From positions 1-35,996 of the forward strand of contig JBBQNE010000017.1 in NCBI GenBank assembly GCA_038329675.1: a DNA stretch of 35,996 nt, given 5' to 3'. Each line of letters starts with the position of its first letter. Within the stretch, counting starts at the first letter, position 1. Both the position numbers and the translations under genes were made by a program. The notes below the pieces were generated by a model. That model searched no databases, was not told the DNA's origin, and was given only the letters and a program-made list of their open reading frames with translations. Shown here piece after piece: positions 1 to 7,940 of the stretch. This DNA comes from JANXVY01 sp038329675 (lineage in GTDB: Bacteria; Pseudomonadota; Alphaproteobacteria; Rhizobiales; Hyphomicrobiaceae).

Positions 1-275
1 CGGCCGCCTTGAGGTGTCGTCAAATGGCCCAAACAGTGGTGTCCGACTCGCGATCGATCTGCCGGTCGGCGAATAGGCAGGCCACCGCGCCAGGTGCTTG
101 ACATGCCAGATAAACAGCTGATGAGAGCCGTGTTCACAGGCCATTCAAGCGCGGGGATGCATAGCAGCGATTAAGCTTGGACAACGTGTGGTAATTTTTC
201 GACGACGAAGCCGCCGTGTTGGTACCCTAAATCGCCAACTGTCCAGCCCATGAACGACCGCCGCGACCACCGAGG
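1..275. other. Intergenic region at window edge
   Basis: No gene can be supported here; the only reading frames lack family features or are antisense to the gene that follows. A TTGACA hexamer lies at 98-103, but the hexamer 17 bp further on is a poor -10 match. The 16-mer at 66-81 recurs exactly at 8639-8654, downstream of rpmA. A GAGG at 272-275 is the likely ribosome-binding site of the next gene. Confidence 0.5.
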
Positions 276-281
276 ATGATG

Positions 282-647
282 ATGTACCGCTCGTGCCTCT
301 CAGCCATCGCCGCCGTAATTGCCGCCGCCGGGCTGCTGCCGTCGGTCGGGCCGGTGCCAGCCGAAGCGCAAACGTCGCTGGTGTGCGAAGTGCGAACATC
401 AAAGCGCGGCGGCGCGACGGTCGTTGAAGGATTTGTCAGCGCGCCAACTGGCTTTAACGGTTCATACCGGATCTCGGTGTCGGGCGGTGGCGGCGACACT
501 GACCAGAGCGGCGAGTTCGCTGGCGGCGGCGGCAAGGCTGCGCTCGGCTCCGTGCCGGTCGCAGGTGCGGGTGCCTACAGCGCCGAAATCATGGTCAAGC
601 AAAACGGCGTCGTGCGCTGCACCAACCGCACGGCGGGCAAGGTCTGA
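282..647 (+). CDS. Secreted CsgH-like protein (putative curli chaperone)
   Basis: A 121-residue protein with a clear signal peptide (hydrophobic stretch SAIAAVIAAAGLLPSV, likely cleavage after AEAQ) and a short beta-rich mature domain. The mature part starts with a Cys (SLVCEVRT), has a G-x-Y-R-I-S-V strand followed by a Gly-rich turn and Q-S-G-E-F, then L-G-S-V-P-V, and ends with a second Cys (VVRCTNR). This order resembles the CsgH family of alphaproteobacterial curli chaperones, which hold the amyloid subunit soluble in the periplasm. The match is from remembered family pattern, not alignment. Three ATGs stand in a row (276, 279, 282); GAGG at 272-275 touches the first and is 6 nt before the third, so 282 is preferred. 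No csgA, csgB or csgG lies in the window. It could instead be an unrelated small Ig-like periplasmic protein. Confidence 0.5.
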   Translation: MYRSCLSAIAAVIAAAGLLPSVGPVPAEAQTSLVCEVRTSKRGGATVVEGFVSAPTGFNGSYRISVSGGGGDTDQSGEFAGGGGKAALGSVPVAGAGAYSAEIMVKQNGVVRCTNRTAGKV

Positions 648-683
648 GGCGGCGTATCTGAGCTGACCCGATCGCGCCCCCCG

Positions 684-1613
684 TCAGCCTTTGATCCAAC
701 CCGCCTCCCAGCCGATCAGCGCCCGCTTGCGTGTGACGTTCCAGTGGTAGCCACCAAGCCCGCCATCCGATCGCAACACGCGGTGGCACGGCACGACAAA
801 CGCCAGCGGATTTCGCCCAACGGCGGCGCCCACCGCGCGTGATGCCCGAGGCGAACGCACCCGTATGGCAACGTCGGAATAACTTACCGCGGAGCCGACC
901 GGGATACGCGTTAATAGCTGCCACACGCGGACCTCGAAATCGGTCCCGATCATCACAATGGGCACAGCTTCACCAGGTCGCGTCCCGGCAAAAAGCGCGG
1001 CCACCTCGTGCGCCGACCGGACCCGGTCGTGTTGCCACTCAGCCGCTGGCCATCGCGCGCGCATATCCTTGAGCGTCGCGTTACGGCCATCCGCCCGCTC
1101 CTCATCAAGAAACGCCAAGCCCGCGAGCCCACGCGGCGTCATCGCAGCTAGCGCTTCGCCAAACGGCGTATCGTGCCAACCATACGAGACCGTCATCCCT
1201 AAGCCGCGCCGAGCGATATCGCCGGGCGTGACGGCCTCGTGCGTGACGAAGAGATCGTGGAGCCGCGAGCCACCCGAAAGCCCGACATCATGCGCCGTAT
1301 CAAGCACGCTCGCCGTACCGTTGAGCATGCGCCGCGCGTGGTCGAGCGTGAGCGCCTGCGTGAATTCTTTCGGCGAGAGGCCGCACCAGCGCTTGAACAG
1401 CCGCTGCACGTGCGATGGCGATAGCCCAAGATGAGCTGCCAGATCGTCGAGTTCAGGTTGGTTGGTGGCCGTTTCACTCAAGTATTGGATGGCGCGTCGG
1501 ATCGTGACGTAATCGCGCCGACCATCGCGATCCAACGCTGCCGCGTTGATGTCGCGGTCCAGTTGATGTGACGGAGGTGCTGTGACACCTCCAGGTTCGG
1601 TTCGCCTTTTCAT
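684..1613 (-). CDS. AraC-type HTH / methylated-DNA-protein-cysteine methyltransferase (Ada-like)
   Basis: A 309-residue fusion. An AraC-type helix-turn-helix covers about residues 38-130 (LDDLAAHLGLSPSHVQRLFKR and a second HTH around TAHDVGLSGGSRLHDLF). It is followed by an O6-alkylguanine-DNA alkyltransferase domain (about 140-305) with the active-site motif PCHRV, Cys at residue 276. The protein transfers alkyl groups from O6-methylguanine to this Cys, once per molecule, and the HTH part suggests it also regulates transcription. Unlike E. coli Ada it lacks the N-terminal zinc/phosphotriester domain, so methyl sensing through that route is not expected. The ATG at 1613 has no good ribosome-binding site. 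A 7-bp inverted repeat (1573-1579 and 1586-1592) lies just inside the reading frame and could be an operator if the true start is further in, for example a TTG near 1532. It stands downstream of cpaD on the same strand, 92 bp away. Confidence 0.9.
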   Translation of the reverse strand: MKRRTEPGGVTAPPSHQLDRDINAAALDRDGRRDYVTIRRAIQYLSETATNQPELDDLAAHLGLSPSHVQRLFKRWCGLSPKEFTQALTLDHARRMLNGTASVLDTAHDVGLSGGSRLHDLFVTHEAVTPGDIARRGLGMTVSYGWHDTPFGEALAAMTPRGLAGLAFLDEERADGRNATLKDMRARWPAAEWQHDRVRSAHEVAALFAGTRPGEAVPIVMIGTDFEVRVWQLLTRIPVGSAVSYSDVAIRVRSPRASRAVGAAVGRNPLAFVVPCHRVLRSDGGLGGYHWNVTRKRALIGWEAGWIKG

Positions 1614-1705
1614 GCCGCAATGAAACCAGCGTTGCGCCGCTGACGCGACCCGTTTCTTGCGCGAGCTTCAGCGCTGGCCACGTTTCAGGCGCGGCGTCGT
1701 TTCAC

Positions 1706-2401
1706 TCACGGCGTGCTCGCGGGCGGGGCAAGGGCTGGAGACGCCGCCGCAGCCGGCGCAGCGCCCGGATCGCCGCTACCAGACGCGCTGCCAGATTTTG
1801 CCGCCGCCGGTGCGCCGGGCCGTTCTGCGCCAATGCGCGGTGTTTCCCGGGCCGGATAGGCGAGGTCGGTGGGGTTGGCAGCCATGGCGGCAATAGCCCG
1901 TTGTTGCGAACAGCCAAAATCGGGATAGGGCGCGCGGTCGGGATTGCGGGTTACATCCTCTTGCCAGTTTCCGCACACCGGCCCGATCGCGGCGACCCGG
2001 TCATACGACAGCGTCAACGTGCCAGCTGCGCCGTGGCGCGTGTAATTGACCCGCTGTGCCGGAATGCCCTCGCGTTGAATGGCGGTCCCGATGAGGTTTG
2101 AAGCACCCGCGTCGTGGCCGGGCAGCGAGATATAAAGTGCGCCGCTGGTGCTGCGCTTGTACTGACGCAGGAAGCGCGTCGTCTCCATGTAGGCGTAGTC
2201 GCGGGCAGCCCCGCTGCGTCCGACCGCGATATCGATCGTCTCGCTCTGTGGCGTAACGACGATCGGATGCCGTTTGGTGTAGTCTGTCACTTCCGGGTGG
2301 AAGGCGTCGGACAATTGGGGACGGTCGCAGCCGGCGACAGCGACCGCAACTGCGGCGATCATGGCCGACATCGCGAGGCGGGAGCGAAGGGCGCGCATCA
2401 T
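1706..2401 (-). CDS. cpaD: CpaD, Tad/Flp pilus assembly lipoprotein
   Basis: A 231-residue lipoprotein: short basic N-terminus, hydrophobic segment, and a lipobox (VAGC) with the modified Cys near residue 25. The mature part starts like CpaD (FHPEVTDYTKRHPIVV) and contains the CGNWQEDVTRNPD and NFGCSQQ-like segments (here DFGCSQQRAIAAMAANP) typical of the family. CpaD is an outer-membrane component of the Tad (Flp/CpaA) pilus and works with the secretin CpaC. The C-terminal 40 residues are Ala/Pro/Gly/Ser-rich and probably disordered. Its ATG overlaps the TGA of cpaC, so the two are translationally coupled. Two ATGs in a row (2401 and 2398) are both possible starts. The gene that usually follows, cpaE, is absent; an unrelated alkyltransferase gene comes next. 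Confidence 0.88.
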   Translation of the reverse strand: MMRALRSRLAMSAMIAAVAVAVAGCDRPQLSDAFHPEVTDYTKRHPIVVTPQSETIDIAVGRSGAARDYAYMETTRFLRQYKRSTSGALYISLPGHDAGASNLIGTAIQREGIPAQRVNYTRHGAAGTLTLSYDRVAAIGPVCGNWQEDVTRNPDRAPYPDFGCSQQRAIAAMAANPTDLAYPARETPRIGAERPGAPAAAKSGSASGSGDPGAAPAAAASPALAPPASTP

Positions 2402-3963
2402 TTCGTGGCTCCGTGATCGGGGTATTCAACAATGAAACCGGCGCCATCCTTAACGCTGCCCGAAGTGGCAATTTTTTCGGGGCCGTAGATGCGGTTGAGG
2501 CTGCCGTAAAAGAGGCCCTTGAGGTCACTTGGCGGCGCGAGGCCATCGCCAGGTTTGCTGAATTCTTGAACTTCAGTTGGCCGCACGATGATCGGTGTCA
2601 CCATGATCAGCAGTTCGGTTTTGCGGTCCCGGTAGTCGCGGCTGCGAAACAGCGCGCCAAGAACGGGTAAGCTGCGCAACTCGGGCACACCTTCGACGCT
2701 CTGGCGGACGTCGTCGGATAACAGGCCTGCAATCGCGAGCGCCGAGCCGCTTGGCATTTCGACCGTCGTCTCGGCTCGGCGGATCGATAGCGAGCTGATC
2801 GAAATCGAGCCAATCGCCACTGAACCCGTGCTCGATAGTTCGCTCACTTCCGCTGCAATCTTGAGGCTGATGCGGCCCTCCGACAGCACAGCGGGCGTAA
2901 AAGAAATTTGGACACCAAACGGCTTCCACTCGACACTGATCGTATTGTTTTGCTGCGACACGGGAATCGGGAATTCGCCGCCGGCATGAAACTTTGCCGT
3001 CTGGCCCGAGATCGCCGTCAATGTCGGCTCGGCAAGCGTCCGCGCAAGGCCAACGCGCTCGAACGCTTCGATCATACCGGTGATACGCTTGCCACCGCCG
3101 AGGTCAGCCGTTCCTTGAGCCGCAGAACCCGAAAACACCGATGGCGCGGGCACGCCTGGAAATCCAGCGACCTGCGGGTTGAAAATCGCCGATGGCGCAA
3201 CGGCTGCCGAAACCGGAAAACTGTTCTGGAGGACTGTAGCGAAGGTGACATCTCCAGCCTTCACGATCGCTTCAGGCAGGTTGACGCCAAGTCGACGGAT
3301 CGCATCGCGATTAACCTCCGCGACCGTTACTTTCAGCAAGACCTGTTCCTTCTCGTGCGTCGCGATCAGATTGACGACATTGGCGCCTTTGAGGTGGAGC
3401 TTGGCTAATTGTTCGGCCCGTGCCGCGTCTTCGGGCTTAGCCACGGTCCCGCTGATGATGACGCCATCGCCTGAGCCTTGCAGCTTAAGCTTCGAGCCCG
3501 GCAGATGCTGCTTCAAAATATCGGCGAGATCTTTGACGTCACGGGTCACCATTACGTCGATGTTGACGAGACGCCGCCCATCTCGACCGAGCAAAAAAAC
3601 GTTGCCCTCGCCCATCGATCGCCCAGCAAGCGAAATGCGTCGCGCGGTCAACACGGTCGCCTCGATCAGGCCAGGGCTCGAGATAACGACGTCTTGAACG
3701 TCGATTGGCAGTTCGATGATCATCCCTTTGTTGAGACCAATCGACAGCTTTTTGGACACGGGAAATTGCGCCGTGCTTTGAATGCGCATGGTGCTGCCGT
3801 TATCCAAATCGTCGCTGGCAGCGGCAATCGGCGTGAGCCCGAGGACACAAATTGCGATCCAGGCAAGCGCAGCAGCAGCGTTGCAAGTCGCTGGCATTTT
3901 ACTCGCGCGGCGGAACGGCTGCTGCGCGTGTGTGAATGTTTCCGACAGAACGGGCACTGTCAT
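2398..3963 (-). CDS. cpaC: CpaC, Tad/Flp pilus outer-membrane secretin
   Basis: A 521-residue secretin, the multimeric outer-membrane channel through which the Tad/Flp pilus leaves the cell. The mature N-terminus has the domain typical of CpaC (KKLSIGLNKGMIIELPIDVQDV), then a BON-like segment (KLKLQGSGDGVIISGTVAKPEDAARAEQLAK), then the secretin beta-domain (AKFHAGGEFPIPVSQ, VQISFTPAVLSEGRISLKI, ELRSLPVLGALFRS, TELLIMVTPIIV). The start at 3963 is chosen because GGGGGAAG lies just before it. A longer frame to 3993 and an internal ATG at 3897, just before the hydrophobic signal segment, have weaker sites. The start at 3963 puts about 20 extra residues ahead of the signal peptide, which is unusual. 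Four 14-bp repeats lie 63-118 bp upstream. cpaB, which normally precedes it, is absent; upstream is obgE. Confidence 0.92.
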   Translation of the reverse strand: MTVPVLSETFTHAQQPFRRASKMPATCNAAAALAWIAICVLGLTPIAAASDDLDNGSTMRIQSTAQFPVSKKLSIGLNKGMIIELPIDVQDVVISSPGLIEATVLTARRISLAGRSMGEGNVFLLGRDGRRLVNIDVMVTRDVKDLADILKQHLPGSKLKLQGSGDGVIISGTVAKPEDAARAEQLAKLHLKGANVVNLIATHEKEQVLLKVTVAEVNRDAIRRLGVNLPEAIVKAGDVTFATVLQNSFPVSAAVAPSAIFNPQVAGFPGVPAPSVFSGSAAQGTADLGGGKRITGMIEAFERVGLARTLAEPTLTAISGQTAKFHAGGEFPIPVSQQNNTISVEWKPFGVQISFTPAVLSEGRISLKIAAEVSELSSTGSVAIGSISISSLSIRRAETTVEMPSGSALAIAGLLSDDVRQSVEGVPELRSLPVLGALFRSRDYRDRKTELLIMVTPIIVRPTEVQEFSKPGDGLAPPSDLKGLFYGSLNRIYGPEKIATSGSVKDGAGFIVEYPDHGATK

Positions 3964-4025
3964 GCTTCCCCCAGCAGGCACCGCGTTGTGCAAATCGCAC
4001 GCGCAGGCTCAAATTCGGCTTTAAA

Positions 4026-4081
4026 CCGCCAGCCTGCGACCGCCAGCCTGCGACCGCCAGCCCGCGACCGCCAGCCTGCGG
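4026..4081. repeat. 14-bp tandem repeat, four copies, upstream of cpaC
   Basis: The unit CCGCCAGCCTGCGA is repeated four times head to tail (4026, 4040, 4054, 4068). The third copy has one substitution and the fourth one at its last base. It sits 63-118 bp before the cpaC start, in a position where a promoter or regulator site is expected. The period is not a multiple of three, consistent with non-coding DNA. Confidence 0.9.
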
Positions 4082-4426
4082 CCATAAGAACGGAGGCGAC
4101 GGCGGTACGCGAAAACGCGACAGCACATGAGGACGCGGCAGAGGGACGAAGTAGCCGAGAACGCTGTCTGAGGCGCGGGCTGCCGGCCGAGACGTGTGGC
4201 CGGCCCACGTACCATCCACCGGTGGCCAACACGGCAGCGCGACGATCCAACGGCGTCGGGGATCATCTCAAACAGCGATGGAACGGGCAAAATTTGAGTG
4301 TCGCCGACGGCCCATTGTTGGCTGCCGCCAGCCAGTGGGGATAAGTTATACACGCCGGACGGCAACGCGTGGTCACGCTAAGTTGGCACACGACGCGGAC
4401 CAGACAAGCCGACGCCAACGAAACAA

Positions 4427-4485
4427 GTCACGACGGCCCGTTGGTCACGACGGCCCGTTGGTCACGACGGCACCGGTGGTCACGA
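4427..4485. repeat. 17-bp tandem repeat just downstream of obgE
   Basis: Two exact copies of GTCACGACGGCCCGTTG (4427-4443, 4444-4460) are followed by a diverged 18-bp copy (4461-4478) and a partial copy (from 4479). The array ends 4 bp from the obgE stop codon. No function is evident; it looks like a recent slippage or unequal-crossover product. Confidence 0.85.
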
Positions 4486-4488
4486 TCG

Positions 4489-5523
4489 CTACGGCGTCCA
4501 CGGTTGGCTAGGCGCGCCGTCGCTGGCGGCCTCGCGGCGACGGCCAACTTCGCGGGCGAGCGTGTGTAACGCTTCGTCCATGCCAGCCCGGGTCACGGCC
4601 GACAGCAGCAGCGGTTTTTTGCGCGAAGCTTTTTTAAGTGCTTCGGCCTTCGCCTCGAGTTCGTCCAGCGGTACGGCATCAATTTTCGATAGCGCGACGA
4701 TCTCTTTCTTGCCTTCGATATCGGCGCCGTAAGCTTTCAATTCGCGGCGAACGGTCCGGTAGGCTTCCGCCACGTCCGGCTCGGTCGCGTCGACGAGATG
4801 CAAGATCACGCCACACCGCTCGATGTGGCCAAGGAAGCGCGTGCCGAGCCCGGCGCCATCATTAGCGCCCTCGATCAAGCCAGGGATGTCGGCCAGCACA
4901 TACTCGCGGTCGCCAGCCAGCACCACTCCGAGGTTGGGATGGAGCGTCGTGAAGGGGTAATTGGCAATCTTGGGCCGTGCGGCGGTCACGGCCGCCAGGA
5001 ACGTTGATTTGCCAGCGTTCGGTAGTCCAACCAGGCCCGCATCGGCGATCAGCTTCAGACGCAGCCAAATCGTCAGCTCCGCGCCGACCTGACCTGGGTT
5101 GGCATGGTAGGGCGCTTGATTGGTCGCCGATTTAAATCGAGCGTTGCCAAACCCACCATTCCCGCCCTCAAGCAATAGCACCCTGTCTCCGGTTGCCACG
5201 AGATCGGCAAGCAGCGTTTCGCCGTCTTCGGCAAATACTTGCGTGCCCGGCGGCACCTTCAAAACGCAATCGTCGCCGTGGGCCCCGGTTCGGTTTTTGC
5301 CCATGCCGTTGGTGCCGTTTTTGGCTTTGAAATGCTGCTGGAAGCGGAAGTCGATGAGCGTATTGAGATTGTCTGCGCATTCGACCCAAACGTCGCCACC
5401 CTTTCCGCCATCGCCACCGAACGGCCCGCCAAATTCGATGTACTTCTCGCGGCGGAACGCGACGCAGCCGTTGCCACCGTTCCCTGCTTTCACGTGAATC
5501 TTGGCTTGATCGAGAAATTTCAT
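4489..5523 (-). CDS. obgE: GTPase ObgE/CgtA
   Basis: A 344-residue Obg GTPase, which acts late in 50S ribosomal subunit maturation and links ribosome assembly to cell-cycle and stress control. The Gly-rich Obg fold covers about residues 1-158 (MKFLDQAKIHVKAGNGGNGCVAFRRE at the start is diagnostic). The G domain follows, with GLPNAGKS as P-loop, the switch region TTLHPNLG, DIPGLIEGA as G3 and SKID as G4. The long C-terminal OCT domain found in Firmicutes is missing, as in other alphaproteobacteria. The ATG overlaps the stop of the GNAT gene by 4 nt (ATGA), so the two are coupled. The usual downstream proB-proA genes are not here. Confidence 0.97.
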   Translation of the reverse strand: MKFLDQAKIHVKAGNGGNGCVAFRREKYIEFGGPFGGDGGKGGDVWVECADNLNTLIDFRFQQHFKAKNGTNGMGKNRTGAHGDDCVLKVPPGTQVFAEDGETLLADLVATGDRVLLLEGGNGGFGNARFKSATNQAPYHANPGQVGAELTIWLRLKLIADAGLVGLPNAGKSTFLAAVTAARPKIANYPFTTLHPNLGVVLAGDREYVLADIPGLIEGANDGAGLGTRFLGHIERCGVILHLVDATEPDVAEAYRTVRRELKAYGADIEGKKEIVALSKIDAVPLDELEAKAEALKKASRKKPLLLSAVTRAGMDEALHTLAREVGRRREAASDGAPSQPWTP

Positions 5524-6164
5524 GGGCGGCGGTCCTCGCCCGATCCTTCAGCCAATCCAGGATTTGACATCGCACCCGACGCCGGTGGCGCCAGAACGTA
5601 GGTCAATGTCTCGCGCTCCGCCATGTTAACGGGACACCAGCTGCGGCCTGGCCCATCGGCCGCAAACCCAAGTTTTTGAAGAACGCGCGCGGACGCCACA
5701 TTCTCCGTGAAATGGTTGGCGCGGATACCCGCCGAGCCGGTCGTTTCAAAGCAACGTTGGATCATCGCACGGGCTGCTTCCGTCGCGTAACCGTTGCCCC
5801 AATAGCGGGTGCCGACGAAATAGCCGATGGCATGCATACCGTGCACGTCATAGTCCGCAGCATAGCCGCAAATACCCACCAGCTGTCCGCTGTCGGCCCG
5901 CGTCCCTGGGGCCGCCCGCAACCGGATCGAGACAACGGACCGATCTGGACCGTCCTCGGCGATTTCGGCAATCCACCGGCGCGCACCTTCGATCGTCAGC
6001 GGATAGGGGATGTGGCCGGTCATACTCGCAACCTCGACGGCGCCACCAAGCACCGCGAAATCAAATGCGTCGCTCTCAGCAAGCGGCTTCAACCACAAAC
6101 GTTGGGTCGCAAACCCAGCGTCAATGCCCTCCCGAGCGGTCGTGTTGAACTGCTGCCGGTCCAT
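5520..6164 (-). CDS. GNAT-family N-acetyltransferase (RimJ/RimL-like)
   Basis: A 214-residue acetyl-CoA-dependent acetyltransferase of the RimJ/RimL type: TQRLWLKPLAESDAFDFA at the N-terminus, the ARRWIAEIAED segment, the acetyl-CoA-binding region YFVGTRYWGNGYATEAARAMIQRCF and the C-terminal RVLQKLGF. The substrate is unknown; relatives modify protein N-termini or small molecules. A GNAT gene directly before obgE is a recurring arrangement in alphaproteobacteria. The ATG at 6164 is chosen because it lies 5 nt past the rtcB stop and begins the family's normal N-terminus; a longer frame to 6224 would overlap rtcB. Its stop overlaps the obgE ATG. Confidence 0.88.
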   Translation of the reverse strand: MDRQQFNTTAREGIDAGFATQRLWLKPLAESDAFDFAVLGGAVEVASMTGHIPYPLTIEGARRWIAEIAEDGPDRSVVSIRLRAAPGTRADSGQLVGICGYAADYDVHGMHAIGYFVGTRYWGNGYATEAARAMIQRCFETTGSAGIRANHFTENVASARVLQKLGFAADGPGRSWCPVNMAERETLTYVLAPPASGAMSNPGLAEGSGEDRRP

Positions 6165-6169
6165 GATCG

Positions 6170-7711
6170 TCACGCGCCACTCCGGTCGGCCGCTGCGCGC
6201 TTTTCGCGGCGCGCGACTTCCCAAGGTTTATCGTACTCGCCCGCCATGATGCACCCTTTTGGTTCGATCGTGGCAATAACGTCAGCAAGGGCGAACCGTT
6301 CGATCTGTTCGCGCACCTGCCCAGCCGACTTATAGGCGAGCGGGCTCTCTGATACATCGGGGCGGTCGTAGAAAAAACGGATATCGAGCCCCTCGGTCTG
6401 CCGCTCGACGATCTCACACGATCGGGCCAACAGCGTCGAGGGGGCCAAGCCAAGCATGCCGAGCTCGCGCAACGTCTGGGTCCGGCTTTTGTTGCGACCA
6501 GCGCCATGGGGCGAAAACGAGGCATACTCCGTGTTGTTGCGGCCAAGCGTCAACAACACGGGTGCGGCCATGTTGAGCGGGATCAGGCCAAGCAGCGGGT
6601 GACCGGCCTCGTCCTGCCAAGCCGGGGTCGCGCCCTTGCCATGGTAGTAAAGCCCACCACGTTCCCACACGAAGTTGTGCTCGTTGCCAAAAGCGGCAAG
6701 CGCGGTCAGCCCGAGCCGCGCCGCGGTGCGCTCGTGGATCACCTGGTGGTTGCGCTTGGTCCAGCGCGCCACGTACTGCAACGCCTGCCAATAATCATCG
6801 CCCATTGCGCTCAGCGGGTCGAGCCATGCCTGGTGCGGCGGCGTCCCCGGCGCGACGTTGGCCACGTGCTTGACGGCCTCCGTGAGCCCGCGCTTGTAGA
6901 CCTGTGCGCCCAAATCGCGGCTGCCGTGGTGGGTGACGAGCACGTCGACGCACGTCTGCCGGTCAAACGCTTTGGCAAGCTCGGTTTGGCCAGCACCGAG
7001 CAACTTGGCGACGAGGTGGGGCGTGATGAACATGCGGCCGAAATAGGCAAAGTGGTTGCCATCGCCTTGATCGCACAATTGGGCCTTCGCGCGGCCAACG
7101 AGCTGCGTCAGGAACGGGTTGCGGGTCCCTTCGATCTCATCGGTGATAGGGTCGGCGATCTGGTCTTCCAGCTTGCGACCACCAGGGCCAAAGCGGGTCG
7201 TCGCCTTGAGCGCATCCATAAAGACGCCCGTCGCCGTGCCAGCGGGGAAGATCGTGGCAAACATCGAGCAACAAATATCGGCCGAATGGAACGCAGGGTG
7301 GATAGCCCGCGACACGACCGCGCCGCCAACGGGGATCGTGCCTTTGGCCGAGCCCGAGGGACACGCATCAGGCATCACCGCGCCGTGCTCCAGCACCGGG
7401 CAACGCATCAGGTCGGCCATATGTTCGTTGACGGCGGCAATGTTGGCTACATCCTCGTCTGTTTCAGCCGAAATCGCCGACGCGAACGTGCCGTGGGATT
7501 TTCGCTTGAGCACGGCTGGCTTTGGAAACGCTGCGCTGATTTCATCGCGCACGGAGGCCATGCCGCGGCCCGCCGCGAGCAACTCTTTGGCGCGAGCCAG
7601 CGCAAGTTTGAAGCGAGGGCCAGGCTCGATGCCCCAGCCAATAAGCGTGCGTCCATCGATCGTGACGGTCGACGTGGGCTCTTCAAACTTTGAAACGGGG
7701 TCGGTAGTCAT
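6170..7711 (-). CDS. rtcB: RtcB-family RNA ligase
   Basis: A 513-residue RtcB-type protein. RtcB joins 2',3'-cyclic phosphate or 3'-phosphate RNA ends to 5'-OH ends using GTP and Mn(II), in RNA repair or tRNA splicing. Visible landmarks are a Cys-rich metal region (DICCSMFAT, near residue 146), DQGDGNHFAYFG, VTHHGSRDLG, and SFSPHGAGRNKSRT, where His402 is the expected guanylylated residue. The N-terminal 100 residues are longer than in the classical E. coli protein and the Cys motif differs from the usual DIGCGM, so this is a distinct subfamily whose ligase activity is inferred. The start at 7711 (MTTDPVSKF) is chosen by family fit; a frame to 7762 adds a run of Phe from a poly-A tract. It is tightly followed by the GNAT gene. 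No rtcA or rtcR is nearby. Confidence 0.88.
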   Translation of the reverse strand: MTTDPVSKFEEPTSTVTIDGRTLIGWGIEPGPRFKLALARAKELLAAGRGMASVRDEISAAFPKPAVLKRKSHGTFASAISAETDEDVANIAAVNEHMADLMRCPVLEHGAVMPDACPSGSAKGTIPVGGAVVSRAIHPAFHSADICCSMFATIFPAGTATGVFMDALKATTRFGPGGRKLEDQIADPITDEIEGTRNPFLTQLVGRAKAQLCDQGDGNHFAYFGRMFITPHLVAKLLGAGQTELAKAFDRQTCVDVLVTHHGSRDLGAQVYKRGLTEAVKHVANVAPGTPPHQAWLDPLSAMGDDYWQALQYVARWTKRNHQVIHERTAARLGLTALAAFGNEHNFVWERGGLYYHGKGATPAWQDEAGHPLLGLIPLNMAAPVLLTLGRNNTEYASFSPHGAGRNKSRTQTLRELGMLGLAPSTLLARSCEIVERQTEGLDIRFFYDRPDVSESPLAYKSAGQVREQIERFALADVIATIEPKGCIMAGEYDKPWEVARREKRAAADRSGA

Positions 7712-7730
7712 GGGACGCGGACCGATGAAA

Positions 7731-7765
7731 AAAAAGCGGGGCATCAAGGATGGGGTAACCATCCT
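7731..7765. promoter_or_regulatory. Hairpin and poly-T leader upstream of rtcB
   Basis: On the rtcB-sense strand a perfect 7-bp stem (AGGATGG with CCATCCT, 7747-7753 and 7759-7765) is followed by GCCCCGC and a run of eight T (A-run 7728-7735 on +). The T-run is separated from the stem by about 11 nt, so this is not a standard terminator. The same 12-mer (AAAAAGCGGGGC on +) occurs at 21743-21754, in the leader of yfaS. Confidence 0.25.
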
Positions 7766-7940
7766 GGCGCGCGCTCTGCGGTCCGAATGGGTTAGGCCGA
7801 AATGAACGGCCCTAGATTAGGTCGGCGATGGCGCGAATATATCGGCATGGTCTTAATTCAACACTTTCATGGCTGAACCTTGCGGGTCGCGGCAGATAGC
7901 TGAGTCTGAGCAAAAAGCAACGGCAATCTTCTTGACGCAG

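Larger units (their letters stand above)
3964..4488. other. Gene-free spacer between obgE and cpaC
   Basis: This 525-bp stretch follows the obgE stop and precedes cpaC, both on the minus strand. I find no reading frame with family features on either strand. It holds two tandem repeats (14 bp x 4 and 17 bp x 3) and, presumably, the cpaC promoter. A TATAAC on the minus strand near 4346-4352 has no matching -35. I see no convincing intrinsic terminator for obgE. Confidence 0.6.

Noticed and set aside
98..126. TTGACA with a 17-bp spacer as a sigma-70 promoter
   Set aside because: The -10 position reads ATGAGA, a poor match, and no gene starts within 150 bp downstream.
6506..7693. A 395-codon open frame on the plus strand opposite rtcB
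   Set aside because: It is antisense to a gene with clear RtcB motifs, its product is Arg/Gly/Val-rich with no recognisable domain, and GC-rich coding DNA commonly leaves such frames open.
7728..7765. Intrinsic terminator before rtcB
   Set aside because: The T-run is about 11 nt from the hairpin and the stem is only 7 bp, so it does not fit a standard terminator.
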